Below, one piece after another: positions 10,327-21,240 of a DNA stretch of 64,000 nt (positions are counted from its first letter, which is position 1; each line of letters begins with the position of its first letter). The notes under the pieces were generated by a model. That model did no database searches. It was not told the origin of the DNA and saw nothing but the letters and a program-made list of their open reading frames with translations. The DNA comes from Adiantum capillus-veneris. Taxonomy: Eukaryota > Streptophyta > Polypodiopsida > Polypodiales > Pteridaceae. The DNA is taken from positions 107,153,141 to 107,217,140 of the forward strand of contig CM043942.1 in assembly GCA_014529385.2 (NCBI GenBank). The letters run 5' to 3'. The position numbers and the translations under genes are program-made.

Positions 10327-11816
10327 GATATGTCCAAACCTTACAATTTGCATCATCTACAAAAGTGGTAAAACATGCGTCACCAAGTGGCAAGCACTAA
10401 TTAGACTACCAACGCAAAGATAAAACAAATCTAGAGAAACAATTAAGAGGAGGGACAACAATTGTAGGGGTCCAACATGAGAAGAGAGGAGATGCGTGGG
10501 TAGCTAGAGTTTGAGGAGGATAAGGAGAGCTCCCCCTTTTGAGAACAGACCCTGGTCCGTGAGCAAGCAGAGGGTGAGGCGCCTTTGAGGAAGGGATTCC
10601 ATCTTGTGAGCAAGAGGGACAGAGGTGGTCTTGTTGGACTATAGATGTCTATGATGACAAGGCCTTGTGCATGAGGTGCTCTTATCCCAAGGTAGTCACC
10701 AAGGTTTACCAGATGGTTTCACGTAAGTGTATAGTGGGGGTTTTCTAGAAGATAGAAAAGGTAGATTTTAAAGAGGGTCCATATATAGGGGTAAAAAATT
10801 AGGTACACGTACGTGAAACCTCCCTAGTACTAATATTGAATTAGGTACACGTACGTGAAACCTCCCTTTTGGCTCTTGTGTTAGGTTGATTTGCTCGCTT
10901 TGAAACCACCTAGCTAACATATTGTAGCTAAGGTTGAAGGGTGTCGCTGGAATACTACGTGCACATGGGCTTCGGGCTGCCTGACCTAGGCACCCTCATT
11001 ACTCCTATCGACTCCTCCGGCTCCACTGGTACCTTCGGCCAAACGCAACTCTTTGCCTTCAACGTCACCGAGAGCGCCGACCCCTCCTCCCTCCTGCTAG
11101 GCTCCATGCGCGGCTACGCTGTCCAGGCCAGCTCCACCGCCGACTTCCATGGCGTGGAAGTGGAGGTCCTTTCTTACGCTGACGGCTCCCTCAATGGTAC
11201 CCTCAGCCTCCAAGGCCTTATCATTGCGGGCACTAACGAGATCGCCATTGTCGGTGGCACCGGCGACTTTTGCGGCGCTCGCGGCTATGGCATCATCACC
11301 TTCCTCAACTCCACTGCTACCGTGGCCCTCTACCAGCACCAGCTCTTCTTCCTCTAGCTAGAAGCTTAATATTAATGGCTTTGACGTTACTCATATTAGC
11401 CCTCTTTGACGTTACTCATATTAGCCCTCTTGGCCTCCCTCCTCTTCAATTCCCACAAGCTCTAGCTTATTTCAATATCATGATACCATTCATTCTTCTA
11501 TAGCTTCCCAATGTATATTCTTGTGCTAAAAACAATATTTGCAAACCACACAATTGTGAGCAACTTTATGTTTATATTTTTGTGGGCAACTTTATATTTA
11601 TTTTTTTGCTGCAAGTCATGCTTCTTGTTGTAATGTCTAGAAATTTTAACCAAATGCAAGGTGGTTCATGCAAAGCTAGTATATTTCCTACTCCAAAACA
11701 AAATTAGTAGATGACACGTTAGCTCTAGGTGTGGTTGGCACACAATTTACAAAGCCTACTCAAAGAAAAAACGTGCTATCAACAACAATTCCATCATATT
11801 CACGTTGCACGCACAA
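10323..11816 (+). repeat. Local duplication, copy B
   Basis: Second copy of 6984-8970. The upstream part (to about 10940) differs at many positions from copy A and has a duplicated stretch of about 35 bases around 10800-10870 (GGTACACGTACGTGAAACC occurs twice). At GTCG (10943-10946) it jumps to the middle of the dirigent gene. From there to 11816 I see only two differences from copy A. Confidence 0.9.
10941..11357 (+). pseudogene. Dirigent gene, 5'-truncated copy
   Basis: This carries residues from about SLEYYVH to the natural stop, matching the complete gene except Val to Met in YVHVGF. Promoter, leader, start codon and signal peptide are gone because copy A bases 7559 to about 8102 are deleted. 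The frame has no ATG until 10965. A product from there would lack secretion, so I call it a pseudogene. The 3' UTR with the 25-bp repeats is kept. Confidence 0.88.
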
Positions 11817-12806
11817 ATGGATCAACTCCTCTCCACCCTATAATGTTTCCTTTTCTTTGTTTGCATTATAACTATCGTGCAGACAATGCATCTAACTACA
11901 AAGGTGTAGGGGCATGCAATCTAAAAAAGTATCCTGAGCTTACGTGGGTTCAATGTATTGCCCACACTTTAAATTTTCTTCTCAAGGACTTTAAAAAAGT
12001 ATCGTTAGTGAGCTCAAGTTCATTAGAAAGCATGCTTTTTACTGATGCTCACTTTACAACGGCCTTTGTGAAACAATCACAGATAGACGATGGCGTATTT
12101 GGATTGGCAAATACCTTTGCTATGCGCCAATAGCCACCAAGTGCGTTTAGCTTGTGACTCTTGAGTATTCTGGAGAAATATGAAATTGTTTGTCATTGTT
12201 ATAGAGCCTTTCATGCATCTAGTACACTTGGTTGATAAAGATGCATTCATATTTGGACGGGTCTTTTGGTACATGCATGAGGTTGTTTGCAACTTGAAGG
12301 AGAGTACGCCCATTGCAACACAAGTGAAAAATATGATGGTCTCTTCTGCTGAGAAATGTTGGGATCAATTATGCACCTATTTACATGGGACAGGCTTTAT
12401 GTTGGATCCTAAGTTTTAAATGCACAATCAATCTACTAATAATGAGTTCATGAATTTCTTTAATAAAGTGTGTACACAGTTATACAATTATACAAATGGC
12501 AAGGTATCTTACACGCAAAAGATGGCTTACACCCATAGAGAAGGGATGTTCGGGGATCCATGACACATAGATGCAATCAAGACATTGAGTACAACTTTTT
12601 GGTGGAAGGCGTGGAGAAAGTGGAGCTATAGCGCATGGCTATTTAAGTCTTGTCATTGGCCACCTCTGTTGAAAGCTATAATTAAAATTGGTCAACGAGC
12701 CAATAGGGATAGCTACACGATGTCGTGCAGCTCCGCTCCCATGCTAAGAAAAACTCCAGAAAAATGCACATCAAGTTTTTTTGAAGCTTATATGTTTAAT
12801 CAATAG
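11817..12806 (+). pseudogene. hAT-type transposase relic
   Basis: Fragments resemble a plant hAT transposase with a DUF659-type core. At 11882-11980 the frame reads DNASNYKGVGACNL, YPELTWVQCIAHTLNFLLKDF-like text, where the first Asp and the Cys-x2-His block are family hallmarks. In a different phase, 12180-12419 reads through LVDKDAFIFGRVF to LHGTGFMLDPKF. The same phase continues past a stop at 12417 to QKMAYTHREGMFGDP, a second stop near 12560, and a Trp-Trp block (FWWKAW) where the C-terminal dimerisation region would begin. Stops and a phase change make it dead. The N-terminal zinc finger and terminal repeats are not seen. Copy: 28526-29515. Confidence 0.75.
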
Positions 12807-13600
12807 TGATTAAGGCCTGGTAACAGGCCAAGTTCAATGCTGAATGTATGTCAAATGCAACTGAAAGGGTTAAAACATGCCTTAATGATGCTAAAACGTG
12901 TTATCCTTGAAGTGGGCACGTATGGGATATTGTGACCTAGAACGGCAGTGCTCGATGTGCTCTATTGGATTGTCTTTACGGCTTGTCGATTGGAGCTACG
13001 GTGAAGAAGTTATGGCAGTTTAAAGTTCAAGTCGATTGCAGATAAGTGCCAGATTGGACAACTGCAGCTAGGGTGATAGAATTGAAATGAATGTATGGGC
13101 CTGAAGTGCTCACTTTAAGAAGCGCTTTGGTCTTTTCAGATCAGTGATCAGAGTCCTGATCGCCAAGATATTGGCCGATAAAGATTTGAAATGGCAGATA
13201 AAGAATTGAAATGAATGTATGGGCCTGAAGTGATCACTCTGAGGAGCGCATTGGTCTTTTCAGATCAGTGATCAGAGTCTCGGTCGCCAAGATATTGGCC
13301 GCCAATAAAGATTCACCAGGGGTCGGTTCCGTATCAATCTAGTCCGCTCTGTCGGTATGCAATTTTGGAATTTTGAGCTACAGCAAGGGTTTTGGAATGC
13401 GATGGTTGTGGGAAAATGCTAACACGATTGTGGGCTGTTGGAGAGAATGTGGTGCTTGGCGATGCTTTGGTCGAGACCTAAATCAAATGTGGTACCCAAT
13501 GAAGCCCTTTGAGAGCCGGCCGAAGAGTCGTGCTTAGCATTGCCGTGGTCCGGGCTCGAGATGTAAATCAAATGTGGTGCCCTTGCAAGAGTCTTGGCCG
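12807..13600. other. Spacer holding a 124-bp tandem repeat
   Basis: No gene is seen. Two direct copies start at 13081 and 13205 (shared text ATTGAAATGAATGTATGGGC). Inside is CAGATCAGTGATCAGAG, which in the second copy can pair with TGATCACT upstream. It may be U3 sequence of the gypsy-2 LTR. Copy in unit 2: 29516-30309. Confidence 0.7.
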
Positions 13601-14892
13601 CCCAATGCCCAAACGTTCATTTAATGGCCACCCGCCCAAACCCAAACCAAATGGCGCCCGATACAATAAAACCCTATTTTAAAGAGGTAAGTGTGAACCA
13701 AAGAATAAAGAGGAGGAGATGACGTGCAGCGAAAACGGGACTGCGCAGGGAGAGAAAGGCTCTCAGTGGCCGCACGAGATCTTGGACGTGCTCTGCCATG
13801 AAACGGAAGTTGCCTGTCATGATGACGCAATCCTTTTCGGTGCTTTTTGCGGCGGGTTTTGTGCAACTCCAAATCTGCTTGCCACATCATCGGGGGGGTA
13901 CCCATTAGCAACATGGCTAATTCGGCCTAGGCCCCTTTTAGCAAGAAAAGCTCATGCAAGGTATAAAAGAAAAGGAGGGCTCTCCATGAGACTCGCTCGT
14001 GTGATTTTTTTTGGGGGAACCTCTTTCATTAGGAGCGCTCTCTCTTCCTAGAGAAGCTAAGCCAAGGCCCAAGCTTTTTTTTTCATGGAAGCTTCCCTAT
14101 ACTAATGGAAGCCGAAGCCTAATCACACCCTCAATAAGCCAAGCCAAAGCTTCTCAAACTCATTAGCCATATTCCTAAGCCCTCTAATCCTAGCCTCACC
14201 TTCATTAGTCAAGCTTAAGCAATCATCAACCAGGATTTTCTTAAGATTCTTTATTCAAGCGTAATCTCTAATCTCTCACGAGCTAAGCCAAGTTTTCCTA
14301 ATCCTAATCTCTCATAATCCAAGCTTTGAATCCTATCTCAAGCTCTTGAATCTCTTAAACTCTAAGCCTAATCTCTAAACCCTTAAGCCTAAGCCTAAGC
14401 CTAATCTCGAAAGCCATAGCCAAGCATAATCTAAGCTTTGAAAGCTCTTGATCTCATCTAATCTTAAGCTCGGAGTCCAAGCTTTAAGCCTATTCTCAAA
14501 ATCCAAAGCCTAAACCTTAATCCTTAAGCCTAATTCGAAGCTTAATCTATCCAAACCAAGCCTAAGCTCGAGTCATTAAGCTCCCATAGCCCAAGCGGAA
14601 GGAAATCGATTCTCTTTCAATCTTGAAGCAGTAGGAGGGAACGAATCAGATCAATAATGATTGTCTCGATTAGCACCTCGATTAAGACAGGTTCCACCTT
14701 GTGAGGAGCATAAAAGCCTCCATTAACGATTTATTAATCATGGATACTGTTGATTAACTGGTATTAAGCGAACTGCTTGTTTTGAGCTCTGTTTTCGTTA
14801 ATTGGGTCTGTTGCAACTCTTTTTTCCGCACCTCTCACAGCCAGGAGCCCGGTGCCTTCCCGGCTCACCTTTCACATATTTATTCCCCGACA
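13600..14892 (+). repeat. Putative 5' LTR/leader of gypsy-2 (left end unknown)
   Basis: A TATA box (TATAAAAG, 13962-13969) precedes a long AAGCC/CTAA-rich stretch and ends in CGACA at 14892. It is followed by TTGGTGAACCCGACGTGAA (14896-14914), which looks like a gypsy primer-binding region, and by a short gag start. No second LTR is available for comparison, so the boundaries are estimates. Copy in unit 2: 30309-31601. Confidence 0.45.
14045..14600. repeat. Degenerate AAGCCTAA-type repeat tract
   Basis: About 550 bases built from recurring short words: AAGCCTAA, CTAATCTC, AAGCTTT, CCAAGC. The clearest run is TTAAGCCTAAGCCTAAGCC near 14383-14401. There is no fixed period and no open frame. 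Copy in unit 2: 30754-31309. Confidence 0.8.
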
Positions 14893-14946
14893 TTCTTGGT
14901 GAACCCGACGTGAAACGAGCCAGGGTGAGCAGTGGTGTGGAGAAAG

Positions 14947-15006
14947 ATGTCGACACCGCAAGAGGCAGCCATGCAGCAGTTTGGTACTTACATGCAACAA
15001 CAACAA
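14947..15006 (+). pseudogene. Gypsy-2 gag, first 20 codons
   Basis: ATG at 14947 opens a frame reading MSTPQEAAMQQFGTYMQQQQ, a typical Gln-rich gag start shortly after a primer-binding-like site. It is cut at 15007, where the copia-1 LTR begins. The rest of this gag is not found after copia-1 in the window. Copy: 31656-31715. Confidence 0.5.
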
Positions 15007-15743
15007 TGTTAAGTATGGAGAGTGATTTATCCCTTGTAATTTTCAGTGGTAAAAACGCACATTTGTAAGGGCCCCATTATAAGGAGAAGCCATTGTGCAT
15101 GAAGAAAAATCACTTGCCAGAAACCAAAATTTTCAAGGCCAAAATTCAAGGGCAACTTTAGGGGCCCGCCCTCGAGACTTTTTTTCCTTTGCCGGAATAT
15201 TATGGCCGGACGACGGCCGGAAAGTGGTCGGAAAACGACTGGTCAGTTGGCCGGTGGCCGGTAGTCGGAAGTCAATAGCCGATGGCCAGTGGCTGAATTC
15301 AAAAGTGGACTTGTCTTCTCGAGGGCGGCCACACATGGGTGGATTGGAGGGTCCAATTTGGACTAATCTACACAAGGGCGGCTACACATGGTTGCCTCTC
15401 ATGAGAGAGGGAAGCCCTTTTGGCTTATAAAAGGAGGCCATTTCTACACACATTATATAGTGTGAAGCTGATGCAACAAGGTGGATGTGAGGTGGTGAGA
15501 GTGAAGCAAGCGGGAGCTCTATTAAGGGTATAATCCCTTTGTAAACTACTTCTTGTTTTGAAGTACTAAAGCCATTGAGTGGCTGCTTTCCCGTGGACGT
15601 AGCCCACATTGGGTGAACCACATGTATCGTGTGTACTCTCTCTCTCTATCTCTCTACTCTATAATCTATTGTGTGTTTAATCTATCTCTTTCCATTAAGT
15701 AATCTACTCTAATATCTATTTAGCTACGTCCTATTTCCTAACA
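15007..15743 (+). repeat. 5' LTR of copia-1, unit 1 copy
   Basis: 737 bp, starting TGTTAAG and ending CTAACA, two bases before the primer-binding site. It matches 42034-42524 (partial 3' LTR) with clear divergence. TTATAAAAGG at 15425-15434 is the likely TATA box. GC-rich CGGCC words are clustered near 15200-15290, and a CT run lies near 15640. Confidence 0.88.
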
Positions 15744-15745
15744 AC

Positions 15746-15757
15746 TGGTATCAGAGC
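15746..15757 (+). other. Primer-binding site of copia-1
   Basis: TGGTATCAGAGC is complementary to the 3' end of plant initiator methionine tRNA, the standard copia primer. Confidence 0.9.
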
Positions 15758-15816
15758 AAGGTTTCCTCGTAGCTAAATTATCTCAAGGAAAGGATTCCTT
15801 GAATTGAGTGGGAGTT

Positions 15817-16639
15817 ATGGCGGAGGAAGGGAAATTCAAGATTGAGAAGTTCAACGGCAAAAACTACCAACATTGGAAGATGCAAATTGAAGACTATCTC
15901 TATTAGAAGGACCTCTATTTACCAATATGCGGTCTTGTGAAGAAGCCCGCAACAATGGCAGATGAAGCGTGGATTGTCCTTGATCAAAAGGCACTGGAAC
16001 AATCTGGTTAAGCTTGGTGTCAACAGTGGCCTTCAATGTCTTGGAATGAAGAACACAGAGGACTTGATGAAGTCACTTGACGACTTCTACGAGAAACCAT
16101 CGGCATCCAATAAGGTATTTCTTATGAAGCGCTTGTTCAATCTAAAGATGGCAGAGAATGGTTTAGTTGTAGAACACCTAAATGACTTTAACACAAACGT
16201 AAGTCAACTTCGATCGGTGAAAATCAATTTCGATGACGAAGTGCAAGCTCTCCTTATACTATCATCTCTATCAGATAGTTGCAACAGCCTTGTGATGGCT
16301 GTATGTAATTCTATCTCTGACACAAATACTCTTAAGTTTGATGATGTTGTGGGTGTTATCTTAAGCAAGGAAATGCGAAGGAGAAGCATAGGAGAATCAT
16401 CAAGTGCTGCACTATCATTGGAAACAAGAGGAGGGTCTAAGGAGAGGTTCAAAAACCAAAAGGGTCGTGATCGCTCAAGGCAGAGCAAGTCACGCACAAA
16501 GTCAATTCTTGAATGTTGGAACTGTGGCGGCAAGAAGGGCCACATCAAGAAGGATTGCTGGTCCAAGAAGAAGAAAGAGACAGAGTCTCAAGACAACAAG
16601 CCAACATCGGAGGCCAATGTGGCAGGTAAAGTAGAGTAA
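15817..16639 (+). pseudogene. Copia-1 gag, unit 1 copy
   Basis: Gag forms the particle that packages element RNA. ATG 15817 opens FKIEKFNGKNYQHWKMQI, the usual copia gag start. An in-frame TAG at 15904-15906 and a phase change near 16000 interrupt it. The rest reads open to 16639, with LMKSLDDFYEKPSASNKVFL, then a basic stretch and the zinc knuckle CWNCGGKKGHIKKDC (CX2CX4HX4C) near 16512-16556. It is inactive because of the stop and frameshift. The copy at 32526-33348 shares them. Confidence 0.9.
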
Positions 16640-17135
16640 GATGCTCTAATTCTCTCATTAGACAATGTGTCTAATTCCTGGATAGTAGATTCCGGGGCTT
16701 CATTCCATGCGACGCCACACAAGAAACATTTCCAAGATTACACCAAAGGTAATTTTGGGTATGTATACTAGGGAGATGATGAATCTTGTGAGATTGTCGG
16801 CAAAGGTACAGTTTCTGTCAAAACTACTAACGAAAATGAATGGAAGCTTAAAGATGTTAGGCATGTTCCTTCTCTTCGCAAAAATTTGATCTCTACAGGA
16901 CAATTGGACGATGAAGGTCACAACATTTCATTCAGAAACAAACGTTGGAAGATCTCAAAGGGATCTTTGGTGGTTGCCAAGGGAGAAAAGGTCAGTATAC
17001 TTTACTTATGTACTGTTAGCATGCAAACTTCAGCTTGTGCAACAACTACAGAAGTTGACAGTGCGGTGTGGCACTACTGGCTTGGGCATATGAGTGCCAA
17101 AGGAATGCAAATCATTCAAAAAAAGAAGCTTCTAC
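16640..17135 (+). pseudogene. Copia-1 protease and pre-integrase part, unit 1
   Basis: This follows gag with a stop between. Protease shows SWIVDSGASFHATPHKKHF, with DSG as the aspartic active site (near 16690), then a stop at 16768-16770 and RHVPSLRKNLISTGQLDDEG. The pre-integrase block reads VWHYWLGHMSAKGMQII and is cut at 17135 by copia-2. In unit 1 the continuation is lost; in unit 2 it resumes at 39423. Confidence 0.9.
17131..17135 (+). other. Target-site duplication TCTAC, left side
   Basis: TCTAC directly before the copia-2 terminal TG. The partner is at 39423-39427 after the terminal CA. The left copy in unit 2 is at 33840-33844. Five bases is the copia norm. Confidence 0.85.
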
Positions 17136-17362
17136 TGTTGGAATTAGGGTTGTAGAGAAACACACACAGCTTGGAGAAGACAAAGGAAGCTCAAGGCACA
17201 CAATAGAGAGTGTATTACTTAGTGTGCAATGGAAAGATAGATAGCCCTAGAGTGATAGGCATATATACAATGCTCGGGGGAAAAAACCTCCTAAAGAGGG
17301 AAAAAATGCCGCGGCGGTCCTAGTGTGTTCACACACATCACTACCACATGGATATGGTAACA
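17136..17362 (-). repeat. 3' LTR of copia-2, unit 1
   Basis: 227 bp, TG to CA. It matches 39217-39422 (its 5' LTR) with roughly 7% mismatches and a small indel near 17200, and also 49978-50153 (copia-3). The element is on the minus strand. Confidence 0.9.
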
Positions 17363-17371
17363 AATCCCCCT
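17363..17371 (-). other. Polypurine tract of copia-2
   Basis: Read on the minus strand this is AAGGGGGATT right before the LTR. Confidence 0.8.
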
Positions 17372-17372
17372 T

Positions 17373-18985
17373 GGAGTGATGCATTGAACGAGAGCTGGCA
17401 CATGAGTAAAGGGAAGTGCCATGCCCTGAGGACATGATAAGTCCACAAAGGGGAGTAAGCCCACAGCTTTGTGGAAAGCTGTAGGCTTCTCACAAGAGAA
17501 TGCCTTTGTGAAAAGATCTGTAAGGTTGTCCTGTGTTGGAACATAAACCAAGGTGATCTCTCCTGCTGAGAGCCTCTCTCTGACATAGTGGTAATGCACG
17601 TGAATGTGCTTTGTGCGAGCATGAAAACATTGGTTCCTTGCAACTGCCAATGCGCTCTAACTGTCAGTGTAGATAGTGTTGGCAGTAACCTGTCCAGCAC
17701 CGAAATCATCCATAAGGCGTCTGAGACATACACACTCAATTGTAGATATGAAGATTGCCCTGTACTCAGCCTCACAACTAGAAGTGGCCACAGTAGGTTG
17801 CTTCTTGCTCAACCATGATATACATGAAATGCCAAGCATGAAACAAAAACCACTTGTGGACACTCGCGTGGACCAAAACAACCAGCCCAATCTGAGTCTG
17901 AAAAAGCATGTAAGTCTAGAGGCAATGATCTCCCCTGGGGATAAAACAAGCCAAGATGTAAAGTGCCACTAAGGTAGCGGAAAATCCTTTTGACAACCTG
18001 CCAATGCTTAGACCCTGGACTATGCAAACATTTGCTGACTTGTGAGAATGCAAACTGAATATCTGGCCTCGTGTTGCATACATAAATGAGGCAGCCAATA
18101 GTAGTTTGGTAAAGAGTGACATCAGCAGGATCGCTGGCATCATGTAGACTCAACTTCAAACCTATTTCAATGGGAGTGGCAATAGGTTTGCAATCCTTAA
18201 GTCCAAACTTACATAGCAATGTCTCTATGTAACTTTTCTGACACAAGGCAATACCACCATCACACTGCTTAAACTGTATACCCAAGTAATGATGCAACAG
18301 CCCCAAATCTTTCATCTTGAAATTAGCATTCAAATCAACCTTAAATTCAGCAATATGTCTCTCATTTGGTCCAATGATCAGCAAATCATCAACATAAATA
18401 ACCACAATGAGAAGTACATCACCCTCACGCTTTACACACAATGTGCTTTCTGTTGGACTGCTACGAAAGCCTTGTTTAACCAAATGAGTGTCAGCTTTCT
18501 CATACCTAGCACGAGGACATTGCTTCAACCCATACAAAACATTCTTACATGTGCACACTTTGTCCTCTTGTCCTCTTATGACAAAACCGCGAGGCTGTGC
18601 TACATAAACTTTCTCAAATATGTCACCATTCAAGAAAGCAGTAATAATGTCTAATTAATGTACATCCCAATCAAAATGAGCTACCAATGCACATAGAAAA
18701 CGCACAGTAGTCATACAACAAGTGGGAGAAAAAGCCTCTTCATAATCCATGCCTTTTTGCTGTGCATAACCCTTTGCAACAAGTCGAGCCTTATGGCGAT
18801 CCATCTCACCATCCGGCTTGCGTTTCAACTTGTAAACCCACTTCGTACCAATGGCCTTTTTGCCAGGAGGCAAATCGCATAAAGGCCATGTGTCATTTTC
18901 TATAAGTGCGTCATATTCTGATTGCATGGCAGCCATCCAATGTTTTGAATTATGTGCTTCATCAAAAGACAGAGGCTCCTCAACA
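17373..18985 (-). pseudogene. Copia-2 reverse transcriptase and RNase H, unit 1
   Basis: The minus-strand frame begins near 18936 with YDALIENDTWPLCDLPPGKK and IGTKWVYKLKRK, the start of copia RT. A TAA near 18652 lies where copia-3 has Gln. The catalytic box VIYVDDLLIIG is near 18380. HHYLGIQF and RPDIQFAFSQVSKCLH follow. A phase change near 17885 separates RNase H (SCEAEYRAIF, then TDS with an in-frame TAG, then the C-terminal LVYVPTQDNLTDLFTKAF near 17500). It is inactive. The MITE at 18989 cuts it off from integrase. Copy: 34082-35694. Confidence 0.92.
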
Positions 18986-18988
18986 TCA

Positions 18989-19429
18989 CATTAGGAAAAA
19001 TTTGGACTCACAAAGGGGCCCTTTAAGGAGTTTGACTTTACCTCTCTCTACCAAAACGGACGCATGGATAAATGTTTTCAAACAAACTCCAAAGTTGGCA
19101 GAGGTTTGACAGTTAGAATGTCCTCTTCAAGTTCTATCTACTGATTGATAGCACGCCATGAGATTCCTCATATTTTAGAAGATTCTTTTTTGGATTCACC
19201 TATGATGTGACAACTCTAAGTGGATCAAAAAAGGAATATTCTAAATAGGAGGAATCTCATGGCGTGCTATATATCAGTAGATAGAGATTGAAGAGGACAT
19301 TCTAACTGTCAAACCTCCGCCAAATTTGGAGTTTGTTTCCAAAAATTTATCCATGCGCCCGTTTTGGTAGAGAGAGGTAAAGTCAAACTCCTTAAAGGGC
19401 CCCTTTGTGAGTCCAAATTTTGCCTAATG
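18989..19429. mobile_element. Hairpin MITE, 441 bp, inside copia-2
   Basis: The whole element is a near-perfect inverted repeat. Arms of about 210 bp begin CATTAGG and end CCTAATG, with a short loop near 19205-19230. The empty site is seen in copia-3 (CCTCAACATCATGTAAGC, near 51755), so the insertion is precise; relative to it no clear target duplication remains. It has no coding capacity. A related, more diverged copy is at 44827-45289; the unit 2 copy is at 35698-36138. Confidence 0.88.
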
Positions 19430-21240
19430 TGTAAGCTAGACATAGCCAAAGCATAACAATCCGATGCATAAGATGAATGGCAAGAGCCTGAATGAGTACG
19501 ACTAGACAAAGGTGCCTCCAGTTTACTATCACGCAAAGTGTGCACCAGCCATTTTGGCATACCTCTAGCCTGCTCATTTCCAGCCCTTTCCTCATCAAGT
19601 ACATCATGTACATCTGCATCAGTAATAGGCTGATCTGTAACATTTTTAGAAACCCCCATAGGCTGTACATTTTCCTCATTGGAAATTGCATTCGTATTTC
19701 CACCACTGAAAAGAGGCAACAAAGTGTCATAAATGTCCTGTGAGCTTACATTACTGTCTCTAGTACATGACAGCAAGGGCTGAACAGAATCTTCCACAAA
19801 CACTACATCCCGTGAAACCAGAATATGTTTTGTTTGCGGATGATACAACTTGTAACCTTTGCTTTCAGCACTATAACCAACAAAAATACATTTGACAGCC
19901 TTATCATCCAATTTTCTGCGCTGTGTTTGTGGCATCAAAGCATATGCCAAACCGCCAAAAACACGCATGTGCTCAATAGAAGGCTTTCTATCATGCCATG
20001 CTTAATATGGAGTAATAGAATGCAAAGCTTTCGTAGGACACCTGTTTAGTACATAAGTGGAACACATGATGGCCTCAAGCCTAAAAGAATGCGGCAAAGC
20101 TTGCCTTTTGACCATACATCGTGCCATTTCCGTCAGTGACCTGTTTTTCCTCTTAGCAACACCATTTTGTTTGAGTTGTATGAGGCACTATACACTGGTG
20201 TTTTATCCCACGACTAGCCAGAAATGCGTTAAATTCATGAGACATATACTCCCCCCCTCGATCAGAACGGAGGGTGCCCATAGTACATTTCGAGACATTT
20301 TCTGCCATAGCCAGAAAATTTTTGAAGCACAGAAAAACTTTGGACTTCTCTTTAAGTGGAAATACCCATGCATGCATGGATTAATCATCAATGAAAGTCA
20401 CGAAGTACAGGTAATTGCCCAAGGACGGAGTTTGCATGGGCCCACAAACATCACTATGCACAAGCTGTAACCTGCATGTGGCCCGAATTGAACCATCCTT
20501 TGGAAACTTAGAACACTGCATCTTACCCAAATACAACCTTCACAAACATGTTTAACAGGTGCTTTAAGAGGCGGCAAACAAGCAACCATATCAGATTTTT
20601 GCAAACACAGCAAACTGGCAAAATTCAGATGACCAAAACGTGCATGCCAATGTTTTGCATCTGAAATAGCCCTTGAGTCTGCAACAGCAGTTTTAAAATT
20701 TTGTCCACACTTGTCATACAAAGTGAGCTTATACATCCCACAGCACAAAAGACCAGATGCAACAATTTCATCACCAAAACTGAGATCATGAACTGTACAT
20801 CTGTCATCCACAAATTTGACTACAAGTCCAAGTCTAGCAAGTGCGGATACAGACAAGAGATTCTTCTTGATCCTAGGTACATAAAGTGCATCAACAAGTG
20901 TGAAGGAACTGCCATTTGCAGAAGTAAGCACTATCTTTCCAACTCCCTGAACCGGATAAGAGGCATTGTTGGCACAAGTGATTGAATTCCCATGAGGGAT
21001 AGAATCGAGAGAGGTGAACAATTCATGATGTGAGGTAATGTGCTTTGTAGCACCACTATCGAAATACCACACATGTGAATCTACAGCAACTGACAAGCAT
21101 GCATCATGGATATCAGGATTGTAAGTGCACTTTGCTCTAAAAGCCCATTCTGCATCAACATCAGCATCACAGTCTCCTTTCACAGAAGACTCAACAATGG
21201 CTGCATTTGTAGTGGAACCACCCTCTTTCTTCTTAGCCTA
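19430..21240 (-). pseudogene. Copia-2 protease and integrase, unit 1
   Basis: On the minus strand the protease reads WYFDSGATKHIT near 21070, followed by VPRIKKNLLSVSALARLG. The pre-integrase block has HWHARFGHLNFASLLCLQ. A phase change near 20520 follows CEGC of the zinc finger. The integrase core then reads TFIDD, an in-frame stop near 20383, and SDRGGEYMSHEFNAFLASRG. The C-terminal part has MRVFGGLAYALMPQTQRRKL, VKCIFVGYSAESKGYKLY and VSRDVVFVEDS near 19790. Several frame breaks make it dead. The order fits copia pol (protease, integrase, RT, RNase H). Confidence 0.92.

Noticed and set aside
20057-20470. 137-codon plus-strand frame (and 36766-37179)
   Set aside because: Antisense of copia-2 integrase; no independent evidence.
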